From the NCBI GenBank assembly GCA_964444795.1, contig CAYUIQ010000219.1:1-14955 (forward strand): a DNA stretch of 14,955 nucleotides, written 5' to 3'. The position numbers and the translations under genes were made by a program. This DNA comes from JABMRP01 sp964444795. GTDB lineage: Bacteria; Planctomycetota; Planctomycetia; Pirellulales; Thermoguttaceae. The notes under the pieces were generated by a model. It made no database searches. It had not been told where the DNA came from and worked only from the letters and a program-made list of their open reading frames with translations. Below are positions 13,711-14,955 of the stretch, piece by piece (position 1 is the stretch's first letter; the number at the start of each line of letters is the position of its first letter).

Positions 13711-14874
13711 ATGTGGAACCTCCGCACCTCTAGCGCCTGGTATTGCATCCCGCTGGGCGTGGCGATCGGACTGGTTGCCGCGGCCGCCGTGCTCTCGTTC
13801 TTCGACGGCACCGGCGGCCCGATGCCGGACTCGAACCGGTCGGGCGAGTTGCTCAGCGATTGCGACGGAACGATTCGCCAATTGGCCATTCAATACACGG
13901 TCGAGGCGGCACCGATCGTCGCGACCGTGTATGACGATTTCCTCGGTCAACTGCCGGCCGACGTGACGGTCCACGTGATCTGTCCCGGGCGGTCCGATTT
14001 CGACGACCTGACCGCCCGGCTCGGTCCGACCGCTTGTGAACTTTCGCCGGTGATCGTCGACCATCCGATTACCTGCTGGTCGCGCGATCGCTGGCTGGCC
14101 TTGCAACCGGCCGGCGACACCGAGCGGACCGTGCTGTTGCGTCCTCGGGCCGAAATGGCGGCGGAGATTTGGCCCCAACGACAGGGCGATCAGCGCGTGG
14201 CCGTCGATCTGGCGGCCGCTCTGGGCGACGGCGTTTCCAGCCGGCGCAGCGAACTCTATTTCGACGGCGGCGATTTCGTCGCCGACGACCAGACGGTATT
14301 CGTCACACCGGCCGTCCTGTTGCGAAACTTCCAGCAGACGGTCCACACCCGCGAGGAGCTGCTCGAAACGCTTGCCGACACACTGGGGCGAAAGATCGTC
14401 CTGCTCGACGAGGCCCCGGACCATCACGCGGGCATGTTTATGATGCCCGTGGGCAACCGAACCGTGTTGGTGGGCGATCCGGCGGCAGCGAAGAAGATCC
14501 TCGCCGGGGCGAAGGGGATCGACGCGAGCGATCTCTGTCCGCCCGAGGGCCCCGACTTTTCGGCCGCGACGATCGCCCGATTCGACGCCGTGGCCCGGCA
14601 ATGCGAAGCGGCCGGTTATCGGGTGCGGCGGATTCCGGTCGTGCCGGGCGCCAACCGGCGCACGTACGTCACCTATCTCAACGTCATCCTCGACCAGCGC
14701 GACGGCCGGCGGATCGTCTGCCTGCCCATCTACACCGGCGCCGAGCCATTGAACCGGGCCGCGGTGGCCATCTGGGAAGAACTCGGCTACGAAGTCCGCC
14801 CGGTCGATTGCACCGACTGCCACATCCACTTCGGCAGTTTGCGATGTTTGGTGAACGTGGTGGGACGCGATTGA
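13711..14874 (+). CDS. Membrane-anchored peptidylarginine/agmatine deiminase-like protein
   Basis: A 387-residue protein resembling the agmatine deiminase/peptidylarginine deiminase family (guanidine-modifying enzyme fold). An N-terminal membrane segment (about 11-31) suggests anchoring with the domain outside the cytoplasm, whereas ordinary agmatine deiminases are cytoplasmic. Family landmarks in order are WSRDRW (123-128; usual W-x-RD), YFDGGDF (183-189; usual E/D-GG-D/N), HHAGMF (238-243; where family members have H-x-D), NVILDQRDG and VCLPIY, and HFGSLRC (373-379) with the probable catalytic Cys379. The Asp of H-x-D is missing (Ala or Gly), so catalysis on a guanidine substrate is uncertain. 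ATG 13711 has only a weak, distant Shine-Dalgarno-like AGAGG about 15 bases upstream. It could be a planctomycete-specific relative with another substrate. Confidence 0.78.
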   Translation: MWNLRTSSAWYCIPLGVAIGLVAAAAVLSFFDGTGGPMPDSNRSGELLSDCDGTIRQLAIQYTVEAAPIVATVYDDFLGQLPADVTVHVICPGRSDFDDLTARLGPTACELSPVIVDHPITCWSRDRWLALQPAGDTERTVLLRPRAEMAAEIWPQRQGDQRVAVDLAAALGDGVSSRRSELYFDGGDFVADDQTVFVTPAVLLRNFQQTVHTREELLETLADTLGRKIVLLDEAPDHHAGMFMMPVGNRTVLVGDPAAAKKILAGAKGIDASDLCPPEGPDFSAATIARFDAVARQCEAAGYRVRRIPVVPGANRRTYVTYLNVILDQRDGRRIVCLPIYTGAEPLNRAAVAIWEELGYEVRPVDCTDCHIHFGSLRCLVNVVGRD

Positions 14875-14901
14875 AACCGTTTAGCAGGCCGATGAAAAAG
14901 T

Positions 14902-14949
<48 letters not shown>

Positions 14950-14955
14950 TTCTGG

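Noticed and set aside
13681..14829. 382-codon minus-strand frame opposite the deiminase-like gene
   Set aside because: Low-complexity antisense frame; the plus strand has ordered family motifs.

Overview
The window looks like a complete short scaffold from a draft or metagenome assembly of a GC-rich planctomycete, most likely of the Pirellulales/Planctomycetia type. Three things suggest this: a secreted fusion of a PhnD-like binding domain with a PQQ-type beta-propeller, a Tat-exported Gfo/Idh/MocA oxidoreductase next to a secreted SASA-type esterase, and many hairpin repeats between genes. The lineage is inferred from gene content and repeat style; there is no rRNA or other marker gene. Two assembly features matter. 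Bases 1-61 are Illumina adapter plus an A-run, not genome. Bases 4958-5057 are a 100-N scaffold gap inside a gene.

Layout, left to right. 62-2095 (-): an EF-G-2-type translation GTPase that runs into the adapter and has lost its C-terminus. 2194-2919 (-): hisA, histidine biosynthesis. 2920-3207: divergent promoter region. 3208-5416 (+): exported PhnD-like/PQQ-propeller fusion, broken by the N gap. 5478-6467 (+): 3'(2'),5'-bisphosphate nucleotidase. 6596-6943 (+): small acidic SH3-barrel-like protein. 7002-7133: inverted-repeat element between converging genes. 7138-8328 (-): PLP-dependent transsulfuration enzyme. 8384-8484: second inverted-repeat element. 8591-9112 (-): lipoprotein with a tRNA_anti-like OB fold. 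9113-9448: no gene, several hairpins. 9449-10840 (-): Tat-exported Gfo/Idh/MocA oxidoreductase. 10841-11110: divergent region with a nested palindrome. 11111-12097 (+): secreted SASA-type esterase. 12101-12911: membrane-anchored ankyrin gene (12277-12768) enclosed by two imperfect inverted repeats of about 130 bp. 13031-13582 (+): secreted protein with an Ig-like fold. 13603-13670: perfect 24-bp inverted repeat. 13711-14874 (+): membrane-anchored deiminase-like protein. 14902-14949: a further hairpin at the right end.

The genes do not form one pathway. The nucleotidase (PAP recycling in sulfate assimilation) and the transsulfuration enzyme both touch sulfur metabolism but are not co-transcribed. 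The oxidoreductase and esterase share a divergent control region and may serve polysaccharide or sugar catabolism, a common planctomycete theme. Most unusual are the PhnD-propeller fusion, the ankyrin gene boxed by inverted repeats, the deiminase-fold protein lacking the usual active-site Asp, and the number of different palindromic repeats in 15 kb. No tRNA, rRNA, CRISPR array, transposase or integrase was found.
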